Notes: generated by a model not told the origin, from the letters alone. 64,000 nt of DNA from Nitrospirota bacterium (GCA_030684575.1 JAUXVD010000003.1:124001-188000), one strand, 5' to 3'. Shown: positions 1 through 7,652, counted from the first letter of the stretch. Translations and numbers: made by a program.

Positions 1-1
1 C

Positions 2-484
2 GATATGAGCCTGCAGGCGAATCCGTTCGGGCAACTCCTGTCCTACGCCGTCCTCCTGCTCATTTTTTTGCTGCTGAACCCGGCACCGGAAATTGTCTAT
101 CAAGTGCGGCATGATTCTCCACTCGACGTCTTCAAGACCTCGTACGAGTTTGTCCTGGAGAATTGGATTGAGTGGTTTCTTCCATTTGCTCTGATCCTCA
201 TCCCGATCGTCCTCTCGCCCATGGGCCTGCAATCGTTTTTCTCGCTCTCCAGCCGAGTGGGGAGAGGGGCGGGGTTGGATTTTTTCCAACTCCTCGTGTT
301 GCCGTTCACGATTCTCGGCAGTTGGCTGGACTATGTGGGAATTCCTTCATGGATCAGCTGGTATCTCGGCCTGCTCCTCACCCCGCCGCTTGCCGTTGCC
401 ATGTTGCTGTTTCGTGGCCATCTCTTTGCATCACTCCATGGCATGTCGCGGCGCCAGCGCCGATTTGCCTCGCCATTCAAGTAG
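2..484 (+). CDS. Membrane protein of unknown function, probably C-terminal part
   Basis: The reading frame is already open at the left edge. The first ATG (position 5) may therefore be internal, and the gene is probably cut by the window start. The visible 159 residues contain about four hydrophobic segments (near residues 10-25, 55-70, 90-110 and 118-136) and a basic C-terminus ending in an RRQRRF stretch, which fits an inner-membrane protein with a cytoplasmic tail. I do not recognise a family. A 148-bp gap separates it from the sensor kinase downstream. Real coding is likely because of its length and consistent membrane topology; the function is unknown. Confidence 0.6.
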   Translation, partial: DMSLQANPFGQLLSYAVLLLIFLLLNPAPEIVYQVRHDSPLDVFKTSYEFVLENWIEWFLPFALILIPIVLSPMGLQSFFSLSSRVGRGAGLDFFQLLVLPFTILGSWLDYVGIPSWISWYLGLLLTPPLAVAMLLFRGHLFASLHGMSRRQRRFASPFK

Positions 485-632
485 GGACAAGCATGTGGTA
501 GGATATTTCAGCTTCCGCCACTCCTGATTCAGATGCTGCTCAGCTATTCCTGGCCCCTTTGCCTTCGCCAGGGTACATGACACTCCAAGAATTTGTTTGC
601 CAGATCCCTTGAGTGGCATGGGGAAATAGTGT

Positions 633-2174
633 ATGGAAATACCTACAGTTCCTACAGTTATCCTCGCTCCTCAAAGCCGAGAAAGAGCGTCACTCGTGCG
701 GTTGTCTATTTTCTGGCGAATCGTTCTCACCTCTCTTGTCATCATTGTGATGATGGCAGGCGTGAATTTATATGCCCTGTTTCAGTTGCGCCAGCTGACG
801 GCCTTGAGTGCCAATATGGCGGCACATCATTATCCGGCGATCGAGTCGGCTAAACGCCTGCTCACCGTGCTCTATGCCCAACTCAATAGCGAAAAGAAGT
901 ATCTGGCTGTACGCGATGCCACATTCTTGCAGCATTTTGATGAAGAGGTCGACGAGTTCCATCGGGGAATCCAGGGTCTCGAAATGCAGGAACTTGCGCC
1001 TCAAGGCCTGCAGCTGCTGAAGGAGGTCACACATCTCCAGCAAGCACGGCTCGCGATCTTTCATGAGGAATTACAATCGCATCACGTCCAGGCGTCTCCT
1101 GCGGCCCTATCCGTGGACTATGAACGGCGTCGAGACGCCTTGATGGACCGCATGAGCGCGACATTGCAACAGTTTATCGATCTGCACGAAACGGGCATCA
1201 GTGTCGGGGTCAGCCGGTCGCGGGAGAGTTCGGCGCAAGCCGAGGCCGTCACGGAGCAGCTGGTGCTGCTTGCGCTTGTGTTCGGGATTGCGCTCGCCGG
1301 CTTTGCCAGCTACACGGTGCTTCGCCCACTCCGTCAATTACAGAGCCATATCAAACAAATCGGGCAGGGGGATTTTCGCACATCGCTCAACATACGAGCC
1401 CCCAGCGAGTTGCGAGACCTCGTCGATGCGGTGAATTGGATGGGGGCCAAACTGCAAGAGCTCGACGATATGAAGGGGGAGTTTCTCGCCCACGTCTCCC
1501 ATGAGTTGCGCACGCCGATGGCCTCTATCCAGGAAGGTACCCATTTGCTCTTGGATGAAATTCCCGGTCCCGTAACGCAAGAACAACGCACGACCTTGCG
1601 TATTATGGCGGACAGCAGCCGCAGGCTCATCACTCTCATCTCAACGATTCTCGACCTCTCCAAGATGGATGCCGGGATGATGGAATATCGAATTGTCCCT
1701 ACGGATCTCAAACGCATCACGGACATCTCCGTCAATAAAGTCCGGCTGTTGGCCGATGCCAAACATGTGCAGCTGTTGGTCGAAGGGCCGGTACAGCGTG
1801 TGTGGGTGAAGGCCGATGCTCTTCGGATTGAACAGGTTCTGGACAATTTGCTCTCAAACGCCTTGAAGTTCAGCTCGGAAGGGGGCATTGTAAAGGTCGT
1901 GATGAAGCCTGACCCGAAAGCGGGAGTGCTGGAAGTGAGTGTGTCCGATGGCGGACCAGGCATTCAGGCCGAAGACCTGCCCTATATTTTTGAACGCTTC
2001 TATCAAGGACGTACCAAGGCCAAACATGCGACGCCGGGGAGCGGTCTCGGGTTGGCCCTGGCCAAAAAAGTGGTTGAAGCACACGGAGGACGAATTTGGA
2101 TCGAAAGCGAAGCCAAGAAGGGGACGACCGTACGGTTTATTCTTCGGGTTGCAAAGCCGGAAGGGTCGGTGTGA
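633..2174 (+). CDS. Membrane sensor histidine kinase, GlrK/QseE-like
   Basis: This 513-residue inner-membrane kinase would autophosphorylate and pass phosphate to the response regulator at 2964-4382. A transmembrane helix lies near residues 24-50, then a periplasmic helical sensor region, a second helix near 208-228 and a HAMP linker. The HisKA domain carries the phosphoacceptor in the motif HVSHELRTPM (His290). The HATPase domain shows the N box (DNLLSNALKF), G1 (DGGPGI) and G2 (GSGLGLALAKK) motifs. GGGGA lies about 8 nt upstream of the ATG. The stop overlaps the next start (GTGA), so translation is probably coupled. The kinase-lipoprotein-sigma54 regulator order matches glrK-qseG-glrR of enterobacteria. 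The stimulus is unknown. Confidence 0.88.
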   Translation: MEIPTVPTVILAPQSRERASLVRLSIFWRIVLTSLVIIVMMAGVNLYALFQLRQLTALSANMAAHHYPAIESAKRLLTVLYAQLNSEKKYLAVRDATFLQHFDEEVDEFHRGIQGLEMQELAPQGLQLLKEVTHLQQARLAIFHEELQSHHVQASPAALSVDYERRRDALMDRMSATLQQFIDLHETGISVGVSRSRESSAQAEAVTEQLVLLALVFGIALAGFASYTVLRPLRQLQSHIKQIGQGDFRTSLNIRAPSELRDLVDAVNWMGAKLQELDDMKGEFLAHVSHELRTPMASIQEGTHLLLDEIPGPVTQEQRTTLRIMADSSRRLITLISTILDLSKMDAGMMEYRIVPTDLKRITDISVNKVRLLADAKHVQLLVEGPVQRVWVKADALRIEQVLDNLLSNALKFSSEGGIVKVVMKPDPKAGVLEVSVSDGGPGIQAEDLPYIFERFYQGRTKAKHATPGSGLGLALAKKVVEAHGGRIWIESEAKKGTTVRFILRVAKPEGSV

Positions 2175-2953
2175 AGGCTCTCCGGCACGGATGTATGGCT
2201 GTGATTCTGTCCTGTCTCTTTCTCACGGGATGTTCGACATGGCCTTCGCCCCCGCCCATGTCGCAGCCCTATTTCCTCGTCGATGCGGGAGAGGCGAAAT
2301 CCCTCCATGCGCTGGCGAAAAAGCAGGATGCGCTCGCCCCAAAATGTGTCGAGCACAACTCCTGCGATCACGTCTATTTTTTACGGGCACTTCTGGGGCT
2401 CTATGAAAGCCGGGAGAGTGCCATCAGGTACTTTGAGAAAGTGGTCGCCGCCGCGCCCAAGAGCAATGCGGCTTCCACCAGTAAGGTCTGGCTACAATTG
2501 CTTCAGCATCGTGTCGTTCCCGTTGAGCAATCTTGGGTGCAATCGGTCCTGGCGGCACCGGCTATTTCAGAGAATCAGGCGATCCTGGCCCTGGCCTCAG
2601 ATCGTCTGGTGCGGGACTTGCTTGATAGGGAGTTAGCGATCCAGCAATTGCGGACGATGAAGGATGCCGATGCCCAAACTTTGGAAAGTCTCCAGCGAGA
2701 GTTAGCCGAACGCGAACGGAAGTTGGACGCCGTGAGCGGCAAAAGGGATAGCGCAAAGGGTTCGGCTGAAGCCGGTATTCTGTCATCCTTGCAAAGGCAA
2801 TTGACGGATCGAGATAAGAAAATAGATGAATTGACGAGCCAGTTGGAGGCGCTAAAGCGTATCGACCAGGAAATGCGGGATAAAGTTCGTCCGATTCGTC
2901 CCCCATCGACGGTTGCACCGCCTCCGACTGCGCCCGAACAGACGATACCGTAG
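2171..2953 (+). CDS. QseG-like lipoprotein of the two-component operon
   Basis: A GTG at 2171 overlaps the kinase stop by 4 nt and gives 260 residues; an upstream in-frame ATG (2096) would overlap the kinase by 79 nt and is less likely. The N-terminus has a short basic stretch, a hydrophobic core and the lipobox LTGC, so this is a lipoprotein. The middle is helical, and residues from about 160 to 235 form a heptad-rich coiled coil (repeated LQRELAERERKLD-type segments). The tail is proline-rich. In enterobacteria QseG sits between kinase and regulator and links the kinase to its signal. That role is inferred here from position and architecture, not from clear sequence identity. Confidence 0.72.
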   Translation: MKALRHGCMAVILSCLFLTGCSTWPSPPPMSQPYFLVDAGEAKSLHALAKKQDALAPKCVEHNSCDHVYFLRALLGLYESRESAIRYFEKVVAAAPKSNAASTSKVWLQLLQHRVVPVEQSWVQSVLAAPAISENQAILALASDRLVRDLLDRELAIQQLRTMKDADAQTLESLQRELAERERKLDAVSGKRDSAKGSAEAGILSSLQRQLTDRDKKIDELTSQLEALKRIDQEMRDKVRPIRPPSTVAPPPTAPEQTIP

Positions 2954-2963
2954 AAGGAATGTC

Positions 2964-4382
2964 ATGGAAAAAGAACATATTCTCGTAGTCGATGACGAAG
3001 AGGGCCTCCTGCATCTCGTGAAGATGCGGTTGACCGCCATGGGCTTTGCCGTGACCGGCTGCACCAGTGGGCGCGACGCGATCGCGTCAGCCAAGAGCAA
3101 CCGGTTCGACCTGGTCATCACCGACCTCCGCCTGGGTAACGAAGACGGGTTAGATGTGACGGAGGAATTGTTGCGAATGCAGCCAGGTCTTCCGGTCATC
3201 ATCCTGACGGCCCATGGCAGCATTCCCAATGCCGTGGAGGCGATGCAGCGCGGGGCCTTTGGCTATCTCACCAAGCCGTTCGATGATAAGGAGCTCAAGG
3301 CCAAGATCGAAGAGGGGCTTTCGCCGCAACGGATGCGAGGCGAAATCCAGCGCCTGAAGTCTCTCGTCAACGAGTTGTATGGCATGGAAAACATCGTCGC
3401 ACGGAGTCCTGCGATGCAGCGTTTGCTTCAACAAGTGGTGCAGGTGGCAGACTCCGATGCCACCATTCTTCTCTTTGGCGAAACGGGGACGGGGAAAGAA
3501 GTCTTCGCCCGCGTGATCCATTCGAACAGCCGACGGAATAAGGGGCCCTTCATTGCGCTCAATTGCGCGGCCATTCCGGAAGCGCTCTTCGAGTCAGAAC
3601 TCTTTGGACATGTACGTGGCGCCTTTACCAGTGCTCATGGCGCTAAGCGCGGCCTCTTTCAATGTGCCAACGGCGGGACGCTGTTTCTCGATGAGATCGG
3701 CGAGATGCCGCTGTCCATGCAGGTCAAGCTCTTGCGGGCGGTGCAGGAACGGGAAGTCCGCGAAGTGGGCTCTGAAACGACGACGAAGATCGATGTGCGG
3801 ATCATTGCCGCGACCAATAAAGACCTCGGCGAAGCGGTGAAGAATGGTTCATTCAGAAACGATCTTTTCTATCGTATTTCCGTCGTCCCGTTGTTTATCC
3901 CGCCGCTGCGTGACCGACGAGATGATATTCCCTTGTTGGCCCAACATTTCCTGACCGCGAGCGCCAAACGAGCCAATAAAGATTTGCGCGGGTTTACACC
4001 GGCCGCGCTCAATCGGCTGCTCACGCATCCCTGGCCCGGCAATGTCCGTGAGCTGGAGAACGTCATTGAAAAGGCCTCTGTGATGACGCGCCAGGACATG
4101 ATTACTCCGGACCTCTTGCCTTCGATGGGCAGCTCACCGGACGCGCCGCTGAAGCCACTGACCGAAGCCAAGGAAGAGTTCGAGAAGACCTATCTCAAGA
4201 ACGTCCTGCAACTGACCGGCGGCAATATCTCACGCGCCGCCCAATTTGCCGGTCGTTATCGGGCAGACTTTTACAAAATGCTGAAGAAATATGGCCTGCA
4301 TCCCTCGACCACGAAGGCGAAAGCGGAAGCCGACCTTGAAGATCTGGAAGAGGCAGGGGATCTCACGGAAGCCGAACGGTAG
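2964..4382 (+). CDS. glrR: Sigma54-dependent response regulator, GlrR/QseF-like
   Basis: This is a 472-residue NtrC-family activator. The start is ATG 2964, with GAAGGA upstream. The receiver domain (residues 4-118) has an acidic pocket DDEE, phosphoacceptor Asp54 and a conserved Lys in LTKPFDD. The AAA+ domain shows Walker A GETGTGKE, Walker B GGTLFLDEIGEM and arginine-finger region LRDRRDDIPLL. The C-terminal Fis-type helix-turn-helix (GGNISRAAQFAGRYRADFYKML) closely resembles that of E. coli GlrR. An oddity is the sigma54-contact loop, which reads GAFTSA instead of GAFTGA. It would act in the cytoplasm, hydrolysing ATP to open sigma54 promoters. Targets are unknown; it overlaps functionally with its two upstream partners. 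Confidence 0.9.
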   Translation: MEKEHILVVDDEEGLLHLVKMRLTAMGFAVTGCTSGRDAIASAKSNRFDLVITDLRLGNEDGLDVTEELLRMQPGLPVIILTAHGSIPNAVEAMQRGAFGYLTKPFDDKELKAKIEEGLSPQRMRGEIQRLKSLVNELYGMENIVARSPAMQRLLQQVVQVADSDATILLFGETGTGKEVFARVIHSNSRRNKGPFIALNCAAIPEALFESELFGHVRGAFTSAHGAKRGLFQCANGGTLFLDEIGEMPLSMQVKLLRAVQEREVREVGSETTTKIDVRIIAATNKDLGEAVKNGSFRNDLFYRISVVPLFIPPLRDRRDDIPLLAQHFLTASAKRANKDLRGFTPAALNRLLTHPWPGNVRELENVIEKASVMTRQDMITPDLLPSMGSSPDAPLKPLTEAKEEFEKTYLKNVLQLTGGNISRAAQFAGRYRADFYKMLKKYGLHPSTTKAKAEADLEDLEEAGDLTEAER

Positions 4383-4530
4383 GTCGATATTCCATGCGCT
4401 GAACGATTCGACGGAATCGAACCGTCCATGAGTCATCTTGCCTCGACAGCCGCGATACCGGCAACTCAGTTGTGAGTGGAATGGAGGGGGTCTGTCAGGT
4501 GGAACGCGATCGAGTCGTCGGCGGAATCTG

Positions 4531-4605
4531 TGGAGCTGGCGAGAGGAATTGAACCCCCAACCTGCGGTTTACAAAACCGCTGCTCTGCCATTGAGCTACG
4601 CCAGC
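4531..4605 (-). tRNA. tRNA-Thr (anticodon UGU)
   Basis: The minus strand reads as a complete cloverleaf. It has a 7-bp acceptor stem (GCTGGCG with CGCCAGC), a D-arm with GCTC/GAGC, an anticodon stem GCGGT/ACCGC around the loop TTTGTAA, a T-arm with loop TTCAATT, discriminator T and an encoded CCA end. Anticodon TGT corresponds to threonine. The gene stands alone between the two-component operon and a small minus-strand ORF; no integration scar or repeat of its 3' end is visible nearby. Confidence 0.95.
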
Positions 4606-4804
4606 CTGAATGTACCGGACCAAACACCAACCCCGACAGTCGTGAGCGAAAACCTAACAACTGCGTGAGCACCTGTCAAGCACAGGTGTGGTATGACGCT
4701 GTGATCTAGGTCACTCCAGCCATCGTAGAAGAATGACGGTCGACGTCATTGGCGTGCCTATTTTCATTGATGGTTTAGGCCGGGAGAGCCATTGCACGGT
4801 CCAA

Positions 4805-5062
4805 TTACAATGTCGCGCTTGGAGGGGGAGTGGCGTCGCCGGCTGGAATAGAATCGTGAGTTGCAATGGCTTCGTCGAGGACTCGGAGCGACTCGTTCAA
4901 GAGGTCTGTCGCACAACTGAGTGTGACGTGAATTTGTTGGAGTGCCTCCTCCCAGCGTCCTTCCTGCTGAAAGGTTTGAAAACGGCGATGATGATCTTCC
5001 ATGATCGCTTGCTTCGCATCCAGCATCAGGCTATCAACAGCTGTCACAGGTGCCCCCCCCAT
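4805..5062 (-). CDS. Small hypothetical helical protein
   Basis: This 85-codon ORF has a composition that looks like a soluble helical protein, with amphipathic segments such as QQEGRWEEALQQIHV and TDLLNESLRVLDEA. No motif or family is recognised. The ribosome-binding site is weak and the start could also be the internal ATG at residue 13. An opposing ORF (4733-5098, plus) covers the same bases but has poor composition (Cys- and Arg-rich), so I favour the minus strand. It could be a TPR-like or histidine-kinase-associated helical hairpin, but nothing here proves it. Confidence 0.42.
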   Translation of the reverse strand: MGGAPVTAVDSLMLDAKQAIMEDHHRRFQTFQQEGRWEEALQQIHVTLSCATDLLNESLRVLDEAIATHDSIPAGDATPPPSATL

Positions 5063-5155
5063 TCATGTGATGGAGACCGCACGGTAACAGACCTGTGATT
5101 CACACAACAATGATACGAACGGGTAGATAATGTTATGGTTAATCTACTGACCGTA

Positions 5156-5191
5156 AATACATGAAAATATGTATATATATTGTCATGTATT
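5156..5191. promoter_or_regulatory. Perfect 9-bp inverted repeat upstream of a small lipoprotein gene
   Basis: AATACATGA (5156-5164) and TCATGTATT (5183-5191) form a perfect inverted repeat with an 18-bp AT-rich spacer that contains TATATATA. The local sequence is strikingly AT-rich compared with its surroundings. The site is about 160 bp upstream of the lipoprotein start at 5349. It looks like a dimeric regulator site overlapping a promoter, but the regulator is unknown. Confidence 0.45.
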
Positions 5192-5348
5192 CACGGATAG
5201 TTCAGGGCTAACCTACTTCTATCCATGACCGACAGGCTTGCCCGCCAGGTCTTGCATCTGCTGAGATACAACGCGGCTCTCTGGCTTGACGATTCCTCGA
5301 TAACAGGTTTATCGTGCCTCGTATGATTCATTTATTGAGGAGGAGCTG

Positions 5349-5582
5349 ATGCGTAAGACGTCAACCTGGATCCTGGTCGCGGCAGGATTCCTACTCACTG
5401 CTTGCGCCTCAACCGAATGGGTTCACCCCAACAAACCTTCGTCAGAATACACCAACGATTACAATAAATGCGGGATAGCTGTATCTCGCGATCCCAAGCT
5501 CCAGCAGGGCAGTCAGCTCCTCGTCATCAACGCCACCGAACGCTGCATCCAAAAAGAAGGCTGGCGGTTGATCGAGAAATAG
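5349..5582 (+). CDS. Small lipoprotein of unknown function
   Basis: This 77-residue protein is preceded by a strong ribosome-binding site (GAGGAGGAG about 6 nt before ATG). The N-terminus is a classical lipoprotein signal: basic MRK, a hydrophobic core and lipobox LTAC at residues 16-19. The mature part is short, has two cysteines (in KCG and RCI) that could form a disulfide, and ends in a helical, positively charged tail. No enzymatic motif is seen. It is probably anchored in the inner or outer membrane facing the periplasm. The gene stands alone, followed by a long perfect hairpin at 5654-5691. Confidence 0.72.
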   Translation: MRKTSTWILVAAGFLLTACASTEWVHPNKPSSEYTNDYNKCGIAVSRDPKLQQGSQLLVINATERCIQKEGWRLIEK

Positions 5583-5653
5583 AAGCCGTATCTCCCTCTC
5601 GTTCCCCTCCTCATCAAGGATCTTCTACTCAGACTTCTGTGTGTCTTCTGCCG

Positions 5654-5691
5654 ACCATTACCACTCCGGCGTAAGCCGGAGTGGTAATGGT
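5654..5691. terminator. Perfect 17-bp hairpin, probable terminator
   Basis: A perfect inverted repeat with 17-bp arms (5654-5670 and 5675-5691) and a GTAA loop lies 72 bp after the lipoprotein stop. There is no run of T on either side, so if it terminates transcription it does so without a canonical U-tract. It could instead stabilise the 3' end of the mRNA. Confidence 0.6.
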
Positions 5692-5733
5692 ACGCGACCT
5701 CCTGAATAACCCACTGGCTCCTTTCACGACAGA

Positions 5734-5766
5734 GTTTACAGAGACGTTACGAGGAATTCACAGGAC
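5734..5766 (+). promoter_or_regulatory. Putative Pho box (three 11-bp repeats) before the psiE operon
   Basis: Three tandem 11-mers, GTTTACAGAGA, CGTTACGAGGA and ATTCACAGGAC, share TNAC(A/G) at the same phase. The same layout occurs in front of pstS (12438-12470) and the phosphate-porin operon (16061-16093), in each case oriented with the gene. Tandem 11-bp-pitch repeats are the known design of PhoB/PhoP/SphR sites, so this is read as a PhoB-type operator driving the genes from 5839. Confidence 0.6.
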
Positions 5767-5838
5767 TGGAATGTCCCAGGGGTAAGGTAGAGCCACGTGA
5801 TGATGCAGCGTGACACATACACCACCATGGAGCAGATC

Positions 5839-6105
5839 ATGAAAAACACAGAAGCCTATTTGTTCGTGCTCACGATCTCTCTCTTGCTGGCCGTTCCGAT
5901 CGTTCGGGCCATTCAAACATTATTGGCCATGCATGCACGAGTCATCTTCCCTGTGCTTCGGATGCAGACAGGGCAGAGCTTCAGCACGTTGATGATGTCC
6001 GTCAGAAGCATGGAGGTGGTCGTCTGCCCCCACTGCGCCTCGTCCTTTGATCGCCCTGTCGACTCGCGCCATATCGCATGGACACAACCAAGGGAGGCCC
6101 TATGA
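5839..6105 (+). CDS. Small membrane-anchored protein, first gene of the psiE operon
   Basis: The start is chosen as ATG 5839 because GGAG lies 6 nt upstream; GTG 5797 or ATG 5800/5803 would add up to 14 residues with poorer ribosome-binding sites. The protein (88 residues) has one hydrophobic segment near residues 6-25, then a basic stretch and a CPHC motif at about residue 65, which could bind metal or form a disulfide. The stop overlaps the next start (ATGA), so it is translationally coupled to the CBS protein. No family is recognised. Its position behind a putative Pho box suggests a role under phosphate starvation, which is inference only. Confidence 0.55.
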   Translation: MKNTEAYLFVLTISLLLAVPIVRAIQTLLAMHARVIFPVLRMQTGQSFSTLMMSVRSMEVVVCPHCASSFDRPVDSRHIAWTQPREAL

Positions 6106-6485
6106 TCACCGTCGATCGGCTCATGACTCGCAAAATGGTTAATATCGAAGCAGGCACCTCGGCGATTGAGGCGGCGAAGCTCATGACCACTCACAAAATA
6201 GGAAGTCTGTTCGTGACAAAGCAAGGCCGCATCGTCGGCATCGTGACCGAGCCGGACATTGTCAGGAAAGTCGTCGGGGCTGAGCGGGTGCCCTATTACA
6301 TCCCCGTGGAAGAGATCATGAGCAGTCCGGTCATTGGCATTGACGGCCGCCGGTCCGTGACCGACGCCGCAGATCTCATGGAGCAGCATGGCACGCGTCA
6401 TTTAGCCGTGCTCAAGGACGCGTCGATCGTGGGGATATTATCGGTGCGCGATCTACTCCATCCCGTTTCAATAGATGAGTTTTAA
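6102..6485 (+). CDS. CBS-domain pair protein
   Basis: This 127-residue protein consists almost entirely of two CBS motifs (about residues 5-60 and 68-123), forming one Bateman module that normally binds adenosyl nucleotides such as ATP, AMP or SAM. Typical signatures are visible: LMTRKMVNIEAGTSAIEAA, GRIVGIVTEPDIVRKV, IMSSPVIGIDGRRSVTDAA and IVGILSVRDLL. ATG 6102 has AGGGAGG upstream and overlaps the preceding stop. No catalytic domain is attached, so it is probably a stand-alone energy or nucleotide sensor acting on a partner. It lies in an apparent operon with PsiE. Confidence 0.85.
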   Translation: MITVDRLMTRKMVNIEAGTSAIEAAKLMTTHKIGSLFVTKQGRIVGIVTEPDIVRKVVGAERVPYYIPVEEIMSSPVIGIDGRRSVTDAADLMEQHGTRHLAVLKDASIVGILSVRDLLHPVSIDEF

Positions 6486-6525
6486 GCGTTCGCAGTTCCG
6501 GTCAGAAGGAAGGGGGAGTTACGAC

Positions 6526-6651
6526 ATGCCACTGGATCTCTTCACCCCACTCTTTGCAATGGGCATGCGCTGTGCGCTCGTCCTCGGTTTTATGCTCTTC
6601 ATCATTGCGCTCGGACGGGATGCCTGGAACGGTTTCGCCAAACACGAATAG
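6526..6651 (+). CDS. 41-residue single-span membrane peptide
   Basis: This short ORF has a strong ribosome-binding site (GGAAGGGGGAG, spacer about 6 nt) and fits neatly between the CBS gene and psiE (gaps of 40 and 4 bp). The product has one predicted membrane helix (about residues 8-29, from LFAMGMR to LFIIALG) and a short polar tail (GRDAWNGFAKHE). Its small size would hide it from normal gene callers. Its position in the same transcript as PsiE suggests a small accessory membrane subunit; no family is recognised. Confidence 0.6.
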   Translation: MPLDLFTPLFAMGMRCALVLGFMLFIIALGRDAWNGFAKHE

Positions 6652-6655
6652 GACT

Positions 6656-7180
6656 ATGACGCAAACCACCATGGAACAGACTCTGGACACAACCTGGCCT
6701 CGACGGTTCGTCACGACCTTGACGGCCTATGACATGACACGAGTTTGGGAAGCCGGCACGCGATTCATCCTGAGCCTGCTCACCCTGACGATTCTTCTTG
6801 GTCTCGCAGGCGGCGTGGTGAAAACGTTTCTCGACTTGCGGCTTCTCCTGACCGCCGATCTTGAGGTCGCGCTCCGGCATATTATTGTCGATGCACTCAC
6901 GTTACTCGCCGTTGTGGAAGTGTTGCGAACCACGCTGACCTACTGCTCAGACGGACGAGTGCGCGTCACTTTTATCGTGGACACCGTGCTTGTCGTCATG
7001 CTGACGGAGATCATCTCTCGATGGTTTACAGGCGGGGAATGGCATCAATTCGCGATATTAGGCGGCATCGTCATCACCTTGGGGCTCATGCGTATTGTGG
7101 CGATCCAATACAGCCCGTCGCCAACGGGCGGTACGCAGCAGACCGGTCAATCAGGGCCATCATGTTCACAATCTCACTAG
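6656..7180 (+). CDS. PsiE-like phosphate-starvation-inducible membrane protein
   Basis: Start ATG 6656 lies 4 nt after the previous stop; the longer open frame from 6554 overlaps the small peptide gene and is unlikely. The 174-residue product has four hydrophobic helices (about residues 28-53, 69-90, 98-118 and 128-146). The arrangement, and the stretch from LRHIIVDALTLLAVVEVLRTT through RWFTGG, fits the PsiE family (Pfam PsiE). E. coli psiE is induced by phosphate starvation through PhoB, but its biochemical role is unknown. A putative Pho box upstream of the operon agrees with that regulation. The C-terminal tail is polar, Gln- and Ser-rich. Confidence 0.75.
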   Translation: MTQTTMEQTLDTTWPRRFVTTLTAYDMTRVWEAGTRFILSLLTLTILLGLAGGVVKTFLDLRLLLTADLEVALRHIIVDALTLLAVVEVLRTTLTYCSDGRVRVTFIVDTVLVVMLTEIISRWFTGGEWHQFAILGGIVITLGLMRIVAIQYSPSPTGGTQQTGQSGPSCSQSH

Positions 7181-7189
7181 GAGGTGCCT

Positions 7190-7456
7190 ATGTCGATCAG
7201 TGTTCTTCTTGAAGCAGATCTTGCCATCCATCCGCTGCGCGGAGCGCGGCACGATGCCGATGCGCTCACGGCAACCATTCTCGACCATCTGAGTGAGCAG
7301 ACCGTGATCAGTCTGGACACGCTCATCTGTCTCATGCCTGAATATACCTGGAATCAAATCTTCCACTGCGTCGACCAACTCGCCAGATGTAACAGGGTCG
7401 TCCTGCGCCGACACCGATTCGTCTACACGCTCTTCTCGACAGACTTCTTGGCCTAG
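7190..7456 (+). CDS. Small winged-helix-like protein
   Basis: This 88-residue protein starts at ATG 7190, directly behind AGGAGG, 9 nt after psiE. The sequence AILDHL-type helix, ISLDTLICLMPEYTWNQIFHCVDQLARCNRVVLRRHRF reads like a compact winged helix: two helices, a recognition-like helix with Trp-Asn-Gln, and a basic wing. It may therefore bind DNA, perhaps as a local regulator, but this is inferred from pattern only. It closes the operon that began at 5839. The next 196 bp to the phoU stop hold no gene I can support. Confidence 0.6.
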   Translation: MSISVLLEADLAIHPLRGARHDADALTATILDHLSEQTVISLDTLICLMPEYTWNQIFHCVDQLARCNRVVLRRHRFVYTLFSTDFLA

Positions 7457-7652
7457 CCACACCGTTCACGGGCGAACACCTGCCAGCAGGCCTCATTCAC
7501 ATCACCGCGCAAGACACACCTCCCTCTCGCCTTTCTCTCATGCCTCGCCCTACGGTCCAAGCAAGGGTGCGGACCATTCTTGCGTTGTTCCTATGTGTAT
7601 TGGGGGGCAACAATCACCGGGACTTGGCTCGGCAAGAAAAAAGTAAGATATA

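Noticed and set aside
4733-5098. Plus-strand 121-codon ORF opposite the small helical protein
   Set aside because: Composition is Cys- and Arg-rich with no coherent structure; the minus-strand reading of the same bases looks more protein-like.
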